From JACPPO01 sp965262505 (GTDB lineage Bacteria; Acidobacteriota; Vicinamibacteria; Vicinamibacterales; UBA2999), in the NCBI GenBank assembly GCA_965262505.1, contig CBDHFM010000004.1, forward strand, positions 1 through 61,842: a DNA stretch of 61,842 nucleotides. Direction: 5' to 3'. Positions 7,913-17,148 of the stretch are shown piece by piece (within the stretch, counting starts at the first letter, position 1; every line of letters starts with the position of its first letter). The notes beneath the pieces are model-generated. The model saw only the letters and a list, made by a program, of their open reading frames with translations, had not been told where the DNA came from and ran no database searches. The position numbers and the translations under genes are program-made.

Positions 7913-9003
7913 TGGCCTGGGGCCGTCGGACACCATCGGCGCAGACACCCGCGTGGAACCAGGACGACTATCACACAGCGTTTGCCGGGAAGCTCAAAGA
8001 GCAGATCGCGCAGGGCGTCGCGCCGTGGCAGAAGCCGTGGACGCCCGGCGAGCGCCGACTCCCGGAAAACATCCAGACCAAGAAGCCGTACCGGGGCGGG
8101 AATTCGGTCTACTTGAGCGTCACCCAAACCGCGAAGGGCTACAGCGATAACCGCTGGGCCACCTACAAGCAGATCAAGGAGATGGGCGGGCAGGTTCGCA
8201 AAGGCGAGAAGGCCACCCACGTGCTCTTTTACAAGTTTGACGACGAGAAGGCGCAGCAGCAGCCCGGCGCGGCCGACCAGGGCCAGACCCCCGACGGCGC
8301 GCAGGAGCGCGAGCGCACCCGCCCGCCGATGGTCCGCTGTTACGCCGTGTTCAACGTCGAACAAGCGGACGGGTTGATGCTGGAGCGGCGCGACGACGAC
8401 CGCGACAACGCGCCCGAGTGGAAAGCGCATCAGACCGCCGAGCGCGTCATCCAGGAGAGCGGCGTCCCCGTGCGCTACGAACGCGGGGACCGAGCGTACT
8501 ACAACCTCCAGACCGATCGCGTGACCCTTCCCGAACGTGAGCAGTTTGCCACCGCGAATGGGTACTACCAAACCGCGTTGCACGAACTCGGCCATGCCAC
8601 CGGTCACCCCTCGCGGATGAACCGCGACACGCTCACGACCGGCGTCGGGAATTTCGGCAGCACCGAGTATGCCCGCGAAGAACTCCGCGCCGAAATGTCG
8701 GCCATGATGACCGGCGAGCGCGTCGGCGTCGGACACGACGGCAGCCGCGGCGCAGCGTACGTCGCCGGCTGGATTAAGGCGCTGGAAGACGATCCGAAGG
8801 AAATCTACAAGGCCGCCGCCGACGCGCAAAAAATCTCGGATTACCTGCTGCGCCCGATCCGCGAGCGCGAAAAAACGACCGAGCAGGAACACGGCGCGCT
8901 GGCCGACACATACTCGGCCGCGCGCAGTCCGCAGATCAGCCACGCGCCGACACCGCATCCCCAGGCGCCGCAGCCCGAGCGGGAGTCAGGCATCAGCCGC
9001 TAG
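7912..9003 (+). CDS. ArdC-like antirestriction protein (ssDNA-binding plus zinc metallopeptidase)
   Basis: 363 residues. The N-terminal ArdC domain (about 15-110: APWQKPWTPG, NRWATYKQIKEMGGQVRKGEKA) binds single-stranded DNA. The C-terminal domain has the zinc motif HELGH at 224-228, with HATGH beside it. ArdC proteins enter recipients during conjugation and protect incoming DNA from restriction. It is coupled to the small gene before it and followed after 9 bp by the next gene. Two separate fragments of a related gene lie at 50458-50904 and 58378-58648. Confidence 0.92.
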   Translation: MAWGRRTPSAQTPAWNQDDYHTAFAGKLKEQIAQGVAPWQKPWTPGERRLPENIQTKKPYRGGNSVYLSVTQTAKGYSDNRWATYKQIKEMGGQVRKGEKATHVLFYKFDDEKAQQQPGAADQGQTPDGAQERERTRPPMVRCYAVFNVEQADGLMLERRDDDRDNAPEWKAHQTAERVIQESGVPVRYERGDRAYYNLQTDRVTLPEREQFATANGYYQTALHELGHATGHPSRMNRDTLTTGVGNFGSTEYAREELRAEMSAMMTGERVGVGHDGSRGAAYVAGWIKALEDDPKEIYKAAADAQKISDYLLRPIREREKTTEQEHGALADTYSAARSPQISHAPTPHPQAPQPERESGISR

Positions 9004-9012
9004 GCGGTCGCT

Positions 9013-9963
9013 ATGTTTGATCGACTGGATCTCTTTCGTGAGGACACCCCGACGCCCCGGCCGGGGCGCGAGGATGCGCCGCGCGAGGACCAGGCGCGAC
9101 CAGGCACACCGCGCCAGGACCGCCCCGCCCACGAGGACCGGTCCCGCGACGAGCCCCGGGCCGGCCATCGTCGAGAACACGACGCGCGACAGCCGGCGCG
9201 CACCATCGCCGCGCGCAAGCGCGCCGCCACCGCCGACGTGGGGATGTATCGCGCCGTGTCGTACACAGACCTGTCCGACAAGCATTTTGACGGCCACCCG
9301 TACGCCACCCGGCGGGCGGTCGATCAGATGGTCCGCCGAGGGCTGGTCACGGAACACGACGCGAAGGGGCCGCAGGGCAACACCTTTACGGTGCTGACCG
9401 CCACGCCCGCCGGGGCGCGGTCGGCACAGCGGGCCGCGCTGGACGCCGGCCACGCAGCCGGGCAACAGACGTGGAGCGGCCTCGTCAAGCCGGCCGAGCT
9501 GTCGCACGACACGGCGGTCTATCGCGCCGCAGCCGTGGAACAGGCGCGCATCGAGGCCGACGGCGGACGGGTGACCCGCGTCCGCATCGACGCCGAACTC
9601 AAGCAGGTCGTTGCGCGCGCCACCGAGACGGCGCGCGCCCAGGGTGGACGGCGCGCGGCGGACGAGGCGCGCCGCACGGCCGCACAGGAGCTCGGGCTCC
9701 CGATGCACGAGGACCGCGTGATGTACCCCGACGCGCAGCTCGACATCGAAGATAGCGAGGGGCGGAGCGGACGCGTGAATGTCGAAATCGCGTCCGAGCA
9801 TTACCACGCGGCGGCGATCGCGGCGAAGGCCGGCGCCGGATTCGCCATGCACGGCAGTAGCGGCCGAGCCATGCGGAACATCGCCCGCGCGATTGACCAG
9901 AGCAGCGGCAGCGGCGGCGGCGGACCCGCACAGCCCGGCCGAGATGGATCGGTGGAGCTGTAG
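9013..9963 (+). CDS. winged-helix / PD-(D/E)XK-like protein, replication-relaxation-like
   Basis: 316 residues. The first 70 are a charged, disordered linker. Residues 75-140 look like a winged helix (GMYRAVSYTDLSDKHF, RRAVDQMVRRGLV). The C-terminal half has YPDAQLDIEDSEGRSGRVNVE, resembling the PD...ExE/D pattern of Replic_Relax-like proteins (a PD-(D/E)XK fold). I infer a DNA-processing role in plasmid transfer or replication. No relaxase motif (HUH or catalytic Tyr) is visible. It sits between ArdC and the T4SS genes and is presumably in their operon. Confidence 0.5.
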   Translation: MFDRLDLFREDTPTPRPGREDAPREDQARPGTPRQDRPAHEDRSRDEPRAGHRREHDARQPARTIAARKRAATADVGMYRAVSYTDLSDKHFDGHPYATRRAVDQMVRRGLVTEHDAKGPQGNTFTVLTATPAGARSAQRAALDAGHAAGQQTWSGLVKPAELSHDTAVYRAAAVEQARIEADGGRVTRVRIDAELKQVVARATETARAQGGRRAADEARRTAAQELGLPMHEDRVMYPDAQLDIEDSEGRSGRVNVEIASEHYHAAAIAAKAGAGFAMHGSSGRAMRNIARAIDQSSGSGGGGPAQPGRDGSVEL

Positions 9964-10284
9964 ATGCAACCCATTACCGTTGCCGTCGGGTTGACCGTCA
10001 CGATCCTGGCGCTCACCGCGTTGCTCGTCGGCCCACACGTCGCGTACCTCGCCCCGTACACCCGCGTCCTGGTCACCGAGTACTGGCCGGCGCTCACGGC
10101 GTACGGCGTGGCCGGCGTCGTCACCCTCGCGGTGGCGATCTACGCCGCCGCGCGCGTGTTGGGCCTCGCCGACCTCGGGCGGAAAGTGGATCTCGTCGAA
10201 CGGTCGATCCGGCGCGGCGCGGGCGGCGATCCGGAGCTGGCCGAGCAGATGCAGCACCAGGACCGTGGAGAGTTTGACGAATGA
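9964..10284 (+). CDS. two-helix inner-membrane protein of the transfer operon
   Basis: 106 residues, starting directly after the preceding stop (TAGATG). Two hydrophobic helices (VGLTVTILALTALLVG and AYGVAGVVTLAVAIYAAARVLG) are followed by a soluble, charged tail. No family is recognised. Its position before virB2 suggests a mating-channel accessory protein. Confidence 0.65.
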   Translation: MQPITVAVGLTVTILALTALLVGPHVAYLAPYTRVLVTEYWPALTAYGVAGVVTLAVAIYAAARVLGLADLGRKVDLVERSIRRGAGGDPELAEQMQHQDRGEFDE

Positions 10285-10379
10285 CGCACGGGCACGGGCA
10301 CGGGCACGAGCACGTCACGGGACGCGGCTCGAGCACCGTGCGTGAGCCCGCGCCCACGCACCACCAGAAGGAGGACACC

Positions 10380-10673
10380 ATGCACCCGCACCGCTCACAC
10401 TGGTTCACCGCCCTCGCGGTCCTGTTCGCCGTCGGGCTGGCCGAGGCCACCCTCTCCGCGCAGGGCGTGAGCCCGTGGCTGAACGCGGTCGATGTGCTGC
10501 AGCAAGCCTTCACCGGCCCGCTCGCGCGGGGCCTGTCGCTGATTGCGATTGTCATCGGCGGGCTGATGTTCGCCTTTGGTGAAGGCGGCAGCAAGAAGGC
10601 GCTCGCCGGGATCATCTTCGGCTTGGGGATGGCGATGGGCGCGGCGAACTTCCTGACGTGGTTGTTTTCATGA
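10380..10673 (+). CDS. virB2: VirB2/TrbC-family conjugative pilin
   Basis: The start at 10380 is decided by AGAAGGAGGACACC directly upstream; a longer His-rich reading from 10281 is less likely. The product (97 residues) has a signal-like first helix (TALAVLFAVGLAEATLSAQG) and two further hydrophobic helices (LIAIVIGGLMFAF, LAGIIFGLGMAMGAA), the size and pattern of T4SS pilins. The stop overlaps the virB3 start (ATGA). Confidence 0.88.
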   Translation: MHPHRSHWFTALAVLFAVGLAEATLSAQGVSPWLNAVDVLQQAFTGPLARGLSLIAIVIGGLMFAFGEGGSKKALAGIIFGLGMAMGAANFLTWLFS

Positions 10674-10999
10674 CCATCGGCCACGGCGCGCGCGCGTGGG
10701 CCGCGTACCCCGCGCTGTCGGCCCCCTTGACCATGATGGGCGTTGAACGGCGCTGGTTTCTCTTGTCCGCCACGCTTGGCATGGCGATGTGGAACGCCGT
10801 CAACAGCATCATGATCGGCGCGGTGTCGTTTTGTCTCTTGTACGGCGTGGGCTGGTGGGCCTGGCGGACGGACCCGCACATGCTCACCATCCTGCGTGAA
10901 TCCGTCCGGTTCAAAACCCGGTACGACCCGGCGAAGTGGGCCGAGTCGCCGTGGTACATCCTCATCACCCAGGCCCGCCGGCAGAGCCGATCCTCATGA
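10670..10999 (+). CDS. virB3: VirB3/TrbD-family T4SS membrane protein
   Basis: 109 residues with hydrophobic segments at about 20-60 (APLTMMGVERRWFLL, GAVSFCLLYGVGWWA), matching short inner-membrane VirB3 proteins that partner VirB4. ATGA overlaps at both ends couple it to virB2 and virB4. Confidence 0.85.
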   Translation: MTIGHGARAWAAYPALSAPLTMMGVERRWFLLSATLGMAMWNAVNSIMIGAVSFCLLYGVGWWAWRTDPHMLTILRESVRFKTRYDPAKWAESPWYILITQARRQSRSS

Positions 11000-13428
11000 C
11001 CACCACCGATCGAGACGTGGCCGACCACCACGCCGCCGGCGCGCTGGCCGACGAGCTGCCGTATTGGGGCTGGCTCCCCGACGACCGGACGTGTCTCACC
11101 CGGCGCGGCGAGCTGGTGACGCTCGCCCGCCTGTCGCCGACCGTCGTCGACGGGCACACCCCCGAGCAGCTGGACGCCGTGCTCAATCGCTGGCAACGGA
11201 TGCTCTCAGGCATCGACTCCCGGACCCGGCTGTACTTCTACCTGCTCCGCCGGCCAGCGACCTTCCCCGACGCGGACACCGGCCTCTCGGCCGTCGCCGA
11301 CCTCGGGCAACGGAAGCGGCGCGCGTTCCTCGCGTCGCGCATCCAACAGATCGACACATACCTCGCATGGTGCTACGACCCGAAACTCTCGACGGCCGCA
11401 GCCGGCCAGCACAACGCGCCGTGGTGGAAGCACTACGTCCACACGTGGATGACGCGGCGGCGGAATCCCAACGAGGCGATCTATTTCCGCGAGCAGATCG
11501 AGGACGCGACCACGCGCTTTCGCCAACAGGTGGACGCCAGCCGTACGCTCGTCGCCGATCTCACGCCGCTCGACATTCTCACGGCGCACGCCGGCTCGCG
11601 TGTCCTCGCCGAGCTGGTGAACAAGCCCGGCCGCGCGCCGTGGGATGGGGCGACCGGCAGCGGGATGAACTGGCGACTGGCGACCAGTGAACTCGAAGCC
11701 GAACGCCGGCACCTTCGACTCGACGGCGAGCCCGTCATCCTGTACTCGCTCCTATCCCCGCCGGCCAGGGCCACGGCGAATCTCTTACACGACCTGTACC
11801 GGCTCGACAGCGTGATGACCGTCACGCTCGAATGGCGACCGTGGGATCTGGACGCGGCGCGCCGCAAGATTCGCGGCGCACAGCGCCACTACTTCTCCAA
11901 GCGGTACTCGATGATGTCGCACGTACAGGAGACCGAGGGCACCGCGTCGGCGATGGTGGACAGCGCGGCCGACGTGGAATCCGACCGCTTGGGAAATGCC
12001 CTTGTCGAACTCGAAACCGAGGGTGTGGCCTATGGCGATCTGGCGCTCACCATTGCCCTCCACGGCGACCTTGAGCAGACCGAACGGCTCGACAGCGATC
12101 TACTTCGGATCTTCGCGTCCCACGACGCGAAGCTAATCCGAGAAGGGTACGGCCAGCTCCCCGCGTGGTTTTGCCGACTGCCGGCGCAACCGCGTAAGCG
12201 GCAGGTCCGATCCGTCTTCGTGTCGGCGGGCGCGGCGGCGTGCCTGGCGCCCATCTACGGCCCACCGACCGGCGAGGCGCGCAGCCCACACCTTGACCGG
12301 GCCGCGCTCGCCATCCTTGAGACGCAGTGGCAAACGCCGTTTCACTACGACCTCTTTCACGGCGACGTCGGCCACACGCTGGTCCTCGGCGCGACCGGCG
12401 CGGGCAAGAGTTTCACCCTCAATTTCCTGCTCGTCCAGGCCCTGCAGTACAACCCGCGCGTGCTCATCTTGGACCTCGGCGGCTCGTACCGCTGGATCAC
12501 GCGGTTCCTCGGCGGCGGCTACCTTGAGCTGTCGCCCGATGCCGCCGATGGTCAAGTCGGCTTTCGCTTGCGCCCGTTCGCGCTCCCGCACACCGAGCGG
12601 AGCGTGCAATTCCTCACCGGCTGGATCATGCGCTTACTCAGGATCGGCGGCTGGACCGTCACGGGCGCCGACCCGTCCGAAATCCGCGCCCGCATTGAAG
12701 ACCTCTACGCCTTTCCGCCGGCGCGCCGGACGATGACCGTCTTTGTCCACTCCTTGCCGGCCGCCATGTGGCCGCCGCTTGGAAGGTGGTACGGCAATGG
12801 GGCATGGGGGAAGTACTTCGATAATCCGGCCGACGGCGACGATCTAGACCTTGCCGACTGGCAGGTGATCGACCTTGCCGGCGCGGCCGAGCACGAGGAC
12901 TTGTGCGAGGCGGCGCTGTTCTATCTCCTGGAACGCCTACGACTTACCCTGGAGAACCCCGACGAAACGGCACGGGTGAAGCTGATGGTGGTCGATGAAG
13001 CGTGGCGCTACCTGCGCGACCCGGCCGTCCTCGCGTACCTCGCGGAAGCCGCCAAGACGTGGCGGAAGAAAAACGCGGCGCTCATCATGGCGACCCAAAG
13101 CGCCGTGGACGTGACCGGCACGGCCGGCGCGGACGCGCTGCTGGAATCCATGCCGACCAAGCTCTTCCTCGCCAACCCCGAGCTGCCCGACAAGGCCGCT
13201 GAACTCTTCCGACTCAACCCGTCGGAAGTGGCGACCATCCGGGGGCTCGTCAGCAAACAAGAGCTGTATCTGAGACGCCCGAACATGGCCGCCACCGTGC
13301 GGCTTGAAGTCGATCCCGAATCGTACTGGTTGTACACATCATCGACGCGCGACAGTGCGCGGCGCGCCGAGGCGGTTGAACAGTACGGCCTGGAGGGGGC
13401 GCTCGCCCACCTTGCCGGCCTGCGCTAA
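10996..13428 (+). CDS. virB4: VirB4/TrbE-family T4SS ATPase
   Basis: 810 residues. The N-terminal VirB4 domain is followed by a RecA-like ATPase with Walker A GATGAGKS (about 465-472) and Walker B LMVVDEAW (about 660-667), plus MATQSAVDV. VirB4 energises pilus assembly at the inner membrane. The ATG at 10996 overlaps the virB3 stop. A Tn3-family transposon begins three bases after the stop, and no further T4SS gene (virB5 to virB11, virD4) occurs in the window. The mating channel encoded here is therefore incomplete. Confidence 0.95.
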   Translation: MTTTDRDVADHHAAGALADELPYWGWLPDDRTCLTRRGELVTLARLSPTVVDGHTPEQLDAVLNRWQRMLSGIDSRTRLYFYLLRRPATFPDADTGLSAVADLGQRKRRAFLASRIQQIDTYLAWCYDPKLSTAAAGQHNAPWWKHYVHTWMTRRRNPNEAIYFREQIEDATTRFRQQVDASRTLVADLTPLDILTAHAGSRVLAELVNKPGRAPWDGATGSGMNWRLATSELEAERRHLRLDGEPVILYSLLSPPARATANLLHDLYRLDSVMTVTLEWRPWDLDAARRKIRGAQRHYFSKRYSMMSHVQETEGTASAMVDSAADVESDRLGNALVELETEGVAYGDLALTIALHGDLEQTERLDSDLLRIFASHDAKLIREGYGQLPAWFCRLPAQPRKRQVRSVFVSAGAAACLAPIYGPPTGEARSPHLDRAALAILETQWQTPFHYDLFHGDVGHTLVLGATGAGKSFTLNFLLVQALQYNPRVLILDLGGSYRWITRFLGGGYLELSPDAADGQVGFRLRPFALPHTERSVQFLTGWIMRLLRIGGWTVTGADPSEIRARIEDLYAFPPARRTMTVFVHSLPAAMWPPLGRWYGNGAWGKYFDNPADGDDLDLADWQVIDLAGAAEHEDLCEAALFYLLERLRLTLENPDETARVKLMVVDEAWRYLRDPAVLAYLAEAAKTWRKKNAALIMATQSAVDVTGTAGADALLESMPTKLFLANPELPDKAAELFRLNPSEVATIRGLVSKQELYLRRPNMAATVRLEVDPESYWLYTSSTRDSARRAEAVEQYGLEGALAHLAGLR

Positions 13429-13431
13429 CAA

Positions 13432-13467
13432 GGGGTTTGGGGAGCAATGGAACGGAAAGTACGGTTA
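13432..13467 (+). repeat. Tn3-family left terminal inverted repeat
   Basis: Begins GGGGTTTGGGGAGCAATGG; matches the reverse complement of 17159-17194 at all but about three positions. It overlaps the tnpA stop codon. Confidence 0.9.
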
Positions 13468-16461
13468 GCGACCGCCGTCAGCGGGGTTTCTGAGCGGCCG
13501 GAGCTCGCCACGAGCGACCGATTCAGGTACGGCGAACGAGTAGCGTCCCAGCAGGTTGATGTGCTCGTGGCCGAGCGGTGACAGTCTCGCCTCGTCTTCT
13601 GGACGCACCGAGTGGCCATCTGCGCGATGCTGGTCGAGGGCCGCCTGCATATAGATGGTGTTCCACAACACAATCATGTTGACGACGACGCCGAGTGCGT
13701 CGAGCTGGTTTTCCTGGCCTTCACGGTAACGTCGCCGCAGTTCGCCACGTTTGCCGTGGAAGACGGCGCGGGCCAAGGCATGGCGACCTTCTCCCCGGTT
13801 CAGCTGGATCAGCGTGGCGCGACGTTTGGCCTCATCGTCGAGGTACGTCAACGTGTGGATTGTCTTGTCGATCCGTCCGAACTCCGCGAACGCCTGCGCC
13901 AGGCGCGTTGGCCGATCCCCCACCTGCAGCGTGCGCATGATACCGGTGGCCGGCACGCGCCCGAGTTTCAGCGAGCCGACCGTCCGCAACATATCGTCCC
14001 ACTGTGGGGTGATTCGGTCGAGGTTGACGGATTGGCGTGCCACGCGGTTAAGCGGGCCGTAGTCGGCCCGGGAATCGATCCGCCAGAAGCGGGTACCACC
14101 GATGTCGGCGAGCCGCGGACTGAAGCGGTAGCCGAGCAGGCGGAAGAGACCGAACACCACATCCGAGTAGGCCCCGGTGTCGGTCATGATCTGCGTGGGC
14201 TGCAACTCTGTCTGCTGTTCGAGCGCGACCGCGAGCAGCACCAGGCTGTCGCGCAACGTCCCCGGGACCGTAATGCCGTGCAGGCCGGTGAACTGATCGG
14301 ACACGAGGTTGTAGTAGGTGACGCCCCGGCCGATACCGAAGTACTTGGGGTTGGGCCCCGCGTGCACGGTGCGCACCGGCACCACGAAGCGCAGGCCGTC
14401 GGCGGAGGCCACCTCACCACCGCCCCAGGCGCGCGCCAAGGGGATCCCGGTTTGCGCCGCGACGAGGCGCGCGTTCGCCGCGCGCAAGGTCTCGTCGCGC
14501 AGGTAATTCTGGCTGACCCAGGACAGGCGATCGCGCCGCAAGCTCTGAGTCTCGTGGCGCACGAGTGGCTCGAGGCCGGTGTTGCAGGCTTCCGCCAGCA
14601 GCACGGCGCAGACGCTGACGCCAAGATCCGTGACCCGCGCCGCGCGTTCGCTGACGTGCGTAAACGCGACGGCGAAATCTGTACGCGCCGCGATCTCGAG
14701 CAGGATCTCCGGCAGATCGACACGGGGCAACCGTCCCGCGATGGCGGTCCGTAGCGCCACCAGCGACGCGGGTTCCTCGACCTTGTCGAGGGGGCTCACG
14801 ATCAGCTCGTCCTTCCCGTCGATGCGTTCGAAACGCACGGCTGGATTGTTGGGGAGGCGCGCGGCCACCGCGCGGTAGGTCTGATCCAGCTCGTCGCTTA
14901 ACGCGGCAAGGATCGGTTCTGGGCGAGGACTGTAGCCAAGCGTTCGACACATGATCGGCCGCGCCGCCTCCCACTCGGCGCCAGCCAGGAGATTGCGCCG
15001 CGGATCGGCATACCGCCAGCTCGGCGTCACGAAGACATCCCGCCGGCGCAGCGCCTCGCGCAGTTGGTCGAGGACGCAGAAGGTGTAGGCCCGGTGATCG
15101 ACCGCGTCGTTCGCGCCGTACACGTATCGCCGCCAGGCTGTCGTCACGACCGCAGACGGCGCCACGTCCTGGGCCCGCGCCGGCGCTTCACGACGCTTGA
15201 GATACTCGAGCGCTGCGACGACAGCCGCGCCGGCCGGAGCGGCCTCAAAGTGCACCTGGTGCAAGAGGGTTGGCAGGAACAGCCGCACGCGTCGGTACCT
15301 CGTCTGCAGCTCGGTGTAGAACACGTCATCCGGCGGCCGCACCAGTGTGCTCAGTGTCCCGAGGGCCTCGGCCAGGGTGGCGCGGGGGACACGCGCGAAC
15401 ACGTGGTCGCGCAGCACGTTGTCCGGGAGAGCGGGATCGAGGAGCGCCGCGCAGGCGTGCGCCAACGTGAGGGCAAGCGCATCGAGATCCTTAAGGCTGC
15501 GCAACCGTGCTTTCCGATCCGCTTTTTCGGCGGCACCAAAGATGTCGCGTAACAGTCGGTCGAGGACCTCGAGCGCGTTATCCTGTGCGGAGGCTTCGAG
15601 CGAGTGGACGAACGCGACCAACGTGGCGGCTCGGCGTAACGCTGGCAACCGTGCGACCGCGGTGACTTTGGCTTTCTCCGCAAAGCGCGCCAGGGCTGCC
15701 ATTCGCGTCGGCGCGATCGCGGCGGCCGCTGGCACGGTGATGCTGAGGCTACGGACGGCGTTCAGCCGCTCGAGCGCACGCACCAACGCCGGGCCACTCA
15801 CCATCGCGGCACCCGTCCGCAGCGTCACGAGTGATGAGCTGCGCCCTTCATCTGGCACGCGCAACAGATCTTCGAGGCGGCGCTGCTGTGGCGGACTGAT
15901 GCCGCTCGCCAGCACGCGCCACACGCGCACGTCGACGCGGTGCCGCAGCTTGGCCACGAAGCGCTCCAGCGTCGTCGCGCCCGGCAACAACACCTTGTGG
16001 GCGAGCATCCAGGTCGTCGCCCGATCGAACAGTGCGCTCGGACGTTCGGTGCCCGTCCAGCACTGTGCGTAGAGCCATCGCGTGAGGCCAAACCCGGCCG
16101 CGCGATCCGCGAGGTCGCGATACCCATGTTCCGTCCGGATGTGTGCGGCATGAGCGAAGCGCCACTTGCCGTCTCGATAGCCGGTCAAGTCCGTGGTCGT
16201 ATCGATGCCAAGTTGCCGGCTCATCGTGGCGAGTACCGCCGGTGGCACGGCCGTCGGATCATCGAGGAACGTCCCCACGAAGCGCACCGTGGTGAGCTGC
16301 AGAGCGAATCCGAGACGGTTGGCATCGCCGCGCTTCTCGACGATCTGCGTGTGATCGCTGTCATCGAGGTGGAAGTACCTGGCCAGCTCTTGGGTTGACG
16401 GGTCGCCCAGGTACTGGCCGTAGTTGTCGCGCTGCGCCGGGCTCAGGAAGCTCACGGGCAT
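13465..16461 (-). CDS. tnpA: Tn3-family transposase
   Basis: 998 residues, normal for Tn3 TnpA, beginning MPVSFLSPAQRDNYGQY. Recognisable are the DUF4158-like N-terminus and the C-terminal DDE domain with MTDTGAYSD, then HGKRGELRRRYREGQENQLDALG carrying the acidic residue. It catalyses replicative transposition to a cointegrate. A longer reading from 16563 would use the res region, so the ATG at 16461 was preferred. The gene appears intact. Confidence 0.95.
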   Translation of the reverse strand: MPVSFLSPAQRDNYGQYLGDPSTQELARYFHLDDSDHTQIVEKRGDANRLGFALQLTTVRFVGTFLDDPTAVPPAVLATMSRQLGIDTTTDLTGYRDGKWRFAHAAHIRTEHGYRDLADRAAGFGLTRWLYAQCWTGTERPSALFDRATTWMLAHKVLLPGATTLERFVAKLRHRVDVRVWRVLASGISPPQQRRLEDLLRVPDEGRSSSLVTLRTGAAMVSGPALVRALERLNAVRSLSITVPAAAAIAPTRMAALARFAEKAKVTAVARLPALRRAATLVAFVHSLEASAQDNALEVLDRLLRDIFGAAEKADRKARLRSLKDLDALALTLAHACAALLDPALPDNVLRDHVFARVPRATLAEALGTLSTLVRPPDDVFYTELQTRYRRVRLFLPTLLHQVHFEAAPAGAAVVAALEYLKRREAPARAQDVAPSAVVTTAWRRYVYGANDAVDHRAYTFCVLDQLREALRRRDVFVTPSWRYADPRRNLLAGAEWEAARPIMCRTLGYSPRPEPILAALSDELDQTYRAVAARLPNNPAVRFERIDGKDELIVSPLDKVEEPASLVALRTAIAGRLPRVDLPEILLEIAARTDFAVAFTHVSERAARVTDLGVSVCAVLLAEACNTGLEPLVRHETQSLRRDRLSWVSQNYLRDETLRAANARLVAAQTGIPLARAWGGGEVASADGLRFVVPVRTVHAGPNPKYFGIGRGVTYYNLVSDQFTGLHGITVPGTLRDSLVLLAVALEQQTELQPTQIMTDTGAYSDVVFGLFRLLGYRFSPRLADIGGTRFWRIDSRADYGPLNRVARQSVNLDRITPQWDDMLRTVGSLKLGRVPATGIMRTLQVGDRPTRLAQAFAEFGRIDKTIHTLTYLDDEAKRRATLIQLNRGEGRHALARAVFHGKRGELRRRYREGQENQLDALGVVVNMIVLWNTIYMQAALDQHRADGHSVRPEDEARLSPLGHEHINLLGRYSFAVPESVARGELRPLRNPADGGR

Positions 16462-16596
16462 CGCGGCTTCCCGACGTGGCGGAGTTGCATAAACGATGGT
16501 TTGCGCACGGAGGGGCGATCGGCAGGAAACCCCACGTTTACAGGGTGCAAAACAGTATTGCATTACCAGTCACGTATGCAATACCTTTACGCAATC
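16462..16596. promoter_or_regulatory. res site and divergent promoters of the Tn3 element
   Basis: 135 bp between divergent tnpA and tnpR, where Tn3 elements keep the resolution site and both promoters. It contains GTATTGCAT and ATGCAATAC, an inverted repeat typical of resolvase subsites. Subsites I to III were not delimited. Confidence 0.65.
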
Positions 16597-17148
16597 ATGC
16601 TCATCGGCTACGCGCGCGTCTCCACTGGCGAGCAAACTACCGCCCCTCAGGTCGCCGCGCTCAAAACCTCCGGCTGTGAGCTCATCTTCCGCGACAACGC
16701 CTCCGGCGGCCGCTGGGATCGGCCCGAGCTGCACAAGCTGCTCAGTCAGCTCCGGAAAGGCGATGTGTTGGTCGTCTGGACACTCGATCGCCTGTCACGC
16801 TCCCTGCGCGATGTACTAACCATCATGGAGCGGGTGCAGGAGCGCCACGCAGGCTTTCGCAGCCTCAAGGAAGCGGTGGACACCACCACGCCCGCGGGTC
16901 GGATGATGATGCAGATGGTCGGCGCGTTCGCCGAGTTCGAGCGCGCGATGCTCAAGGAACGGACCAAGGCGGGCCTCGACGCCGCGCGCAAGGAAGGCCG
17001 GATCGGCGGCCGGCCGCCGAAGCTCAAGCCCCACCAGCAACAGGAAATTGTGACGCTCGTCAAGCAGGGGAAGAAGACCGCCGCCGACGCGGCGCGCCTG
17101 TTCGGCGTCCACCCGGCAACGGTGTCGCGGCTACTCCGGCGGACCTAG
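16597..17148 (+). CDS. tnpR: serine resolvase of the Tn3 element
   Basis: 183 residues. The catalytic domain starts MLIGYARVSTGEQ with the nucleophilic Ser, and continues with LDRLSRSLRDVL and GAFAEFERAMLKERTKAGL. A C-terminal helix-turn-helix (KTAADAARLFGVHPATVSRLLRR) binds res. ATG 16597 was chosen since it begins the conserved strand; an in-frame ATG at 16576 is possible. It resolves cointegrates and probably represses tnpA. Confidence 0.95.
   Translation: MLIGYARVSTGEQTTAPQVAALKTSGCELIFRDNASGGRWDRPELHKLLSQLRKGDVLVVWTLDRLSRSLRDVLTIMERVQERHAGFRSLKEAVDTTTPAGRMMMQMVGAFAEFERAMLKERTKAGLDAARKEGRIGGRPPKLKPHQQQEIVTLVKQGKKTAADAARLFGVHPATVSRLLRRT

Noticed and set aside
7798..8958. 386-codon minus-strand frame over ardC
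   Set aside because: Shadow of a well-supported ArdC gene with a zinc motif.
13612..14754. Long plus-strand frame opposite tnpA (380 codons)
   Set aside because: It is antisense to a clear Tn3 transposase and has no domain.
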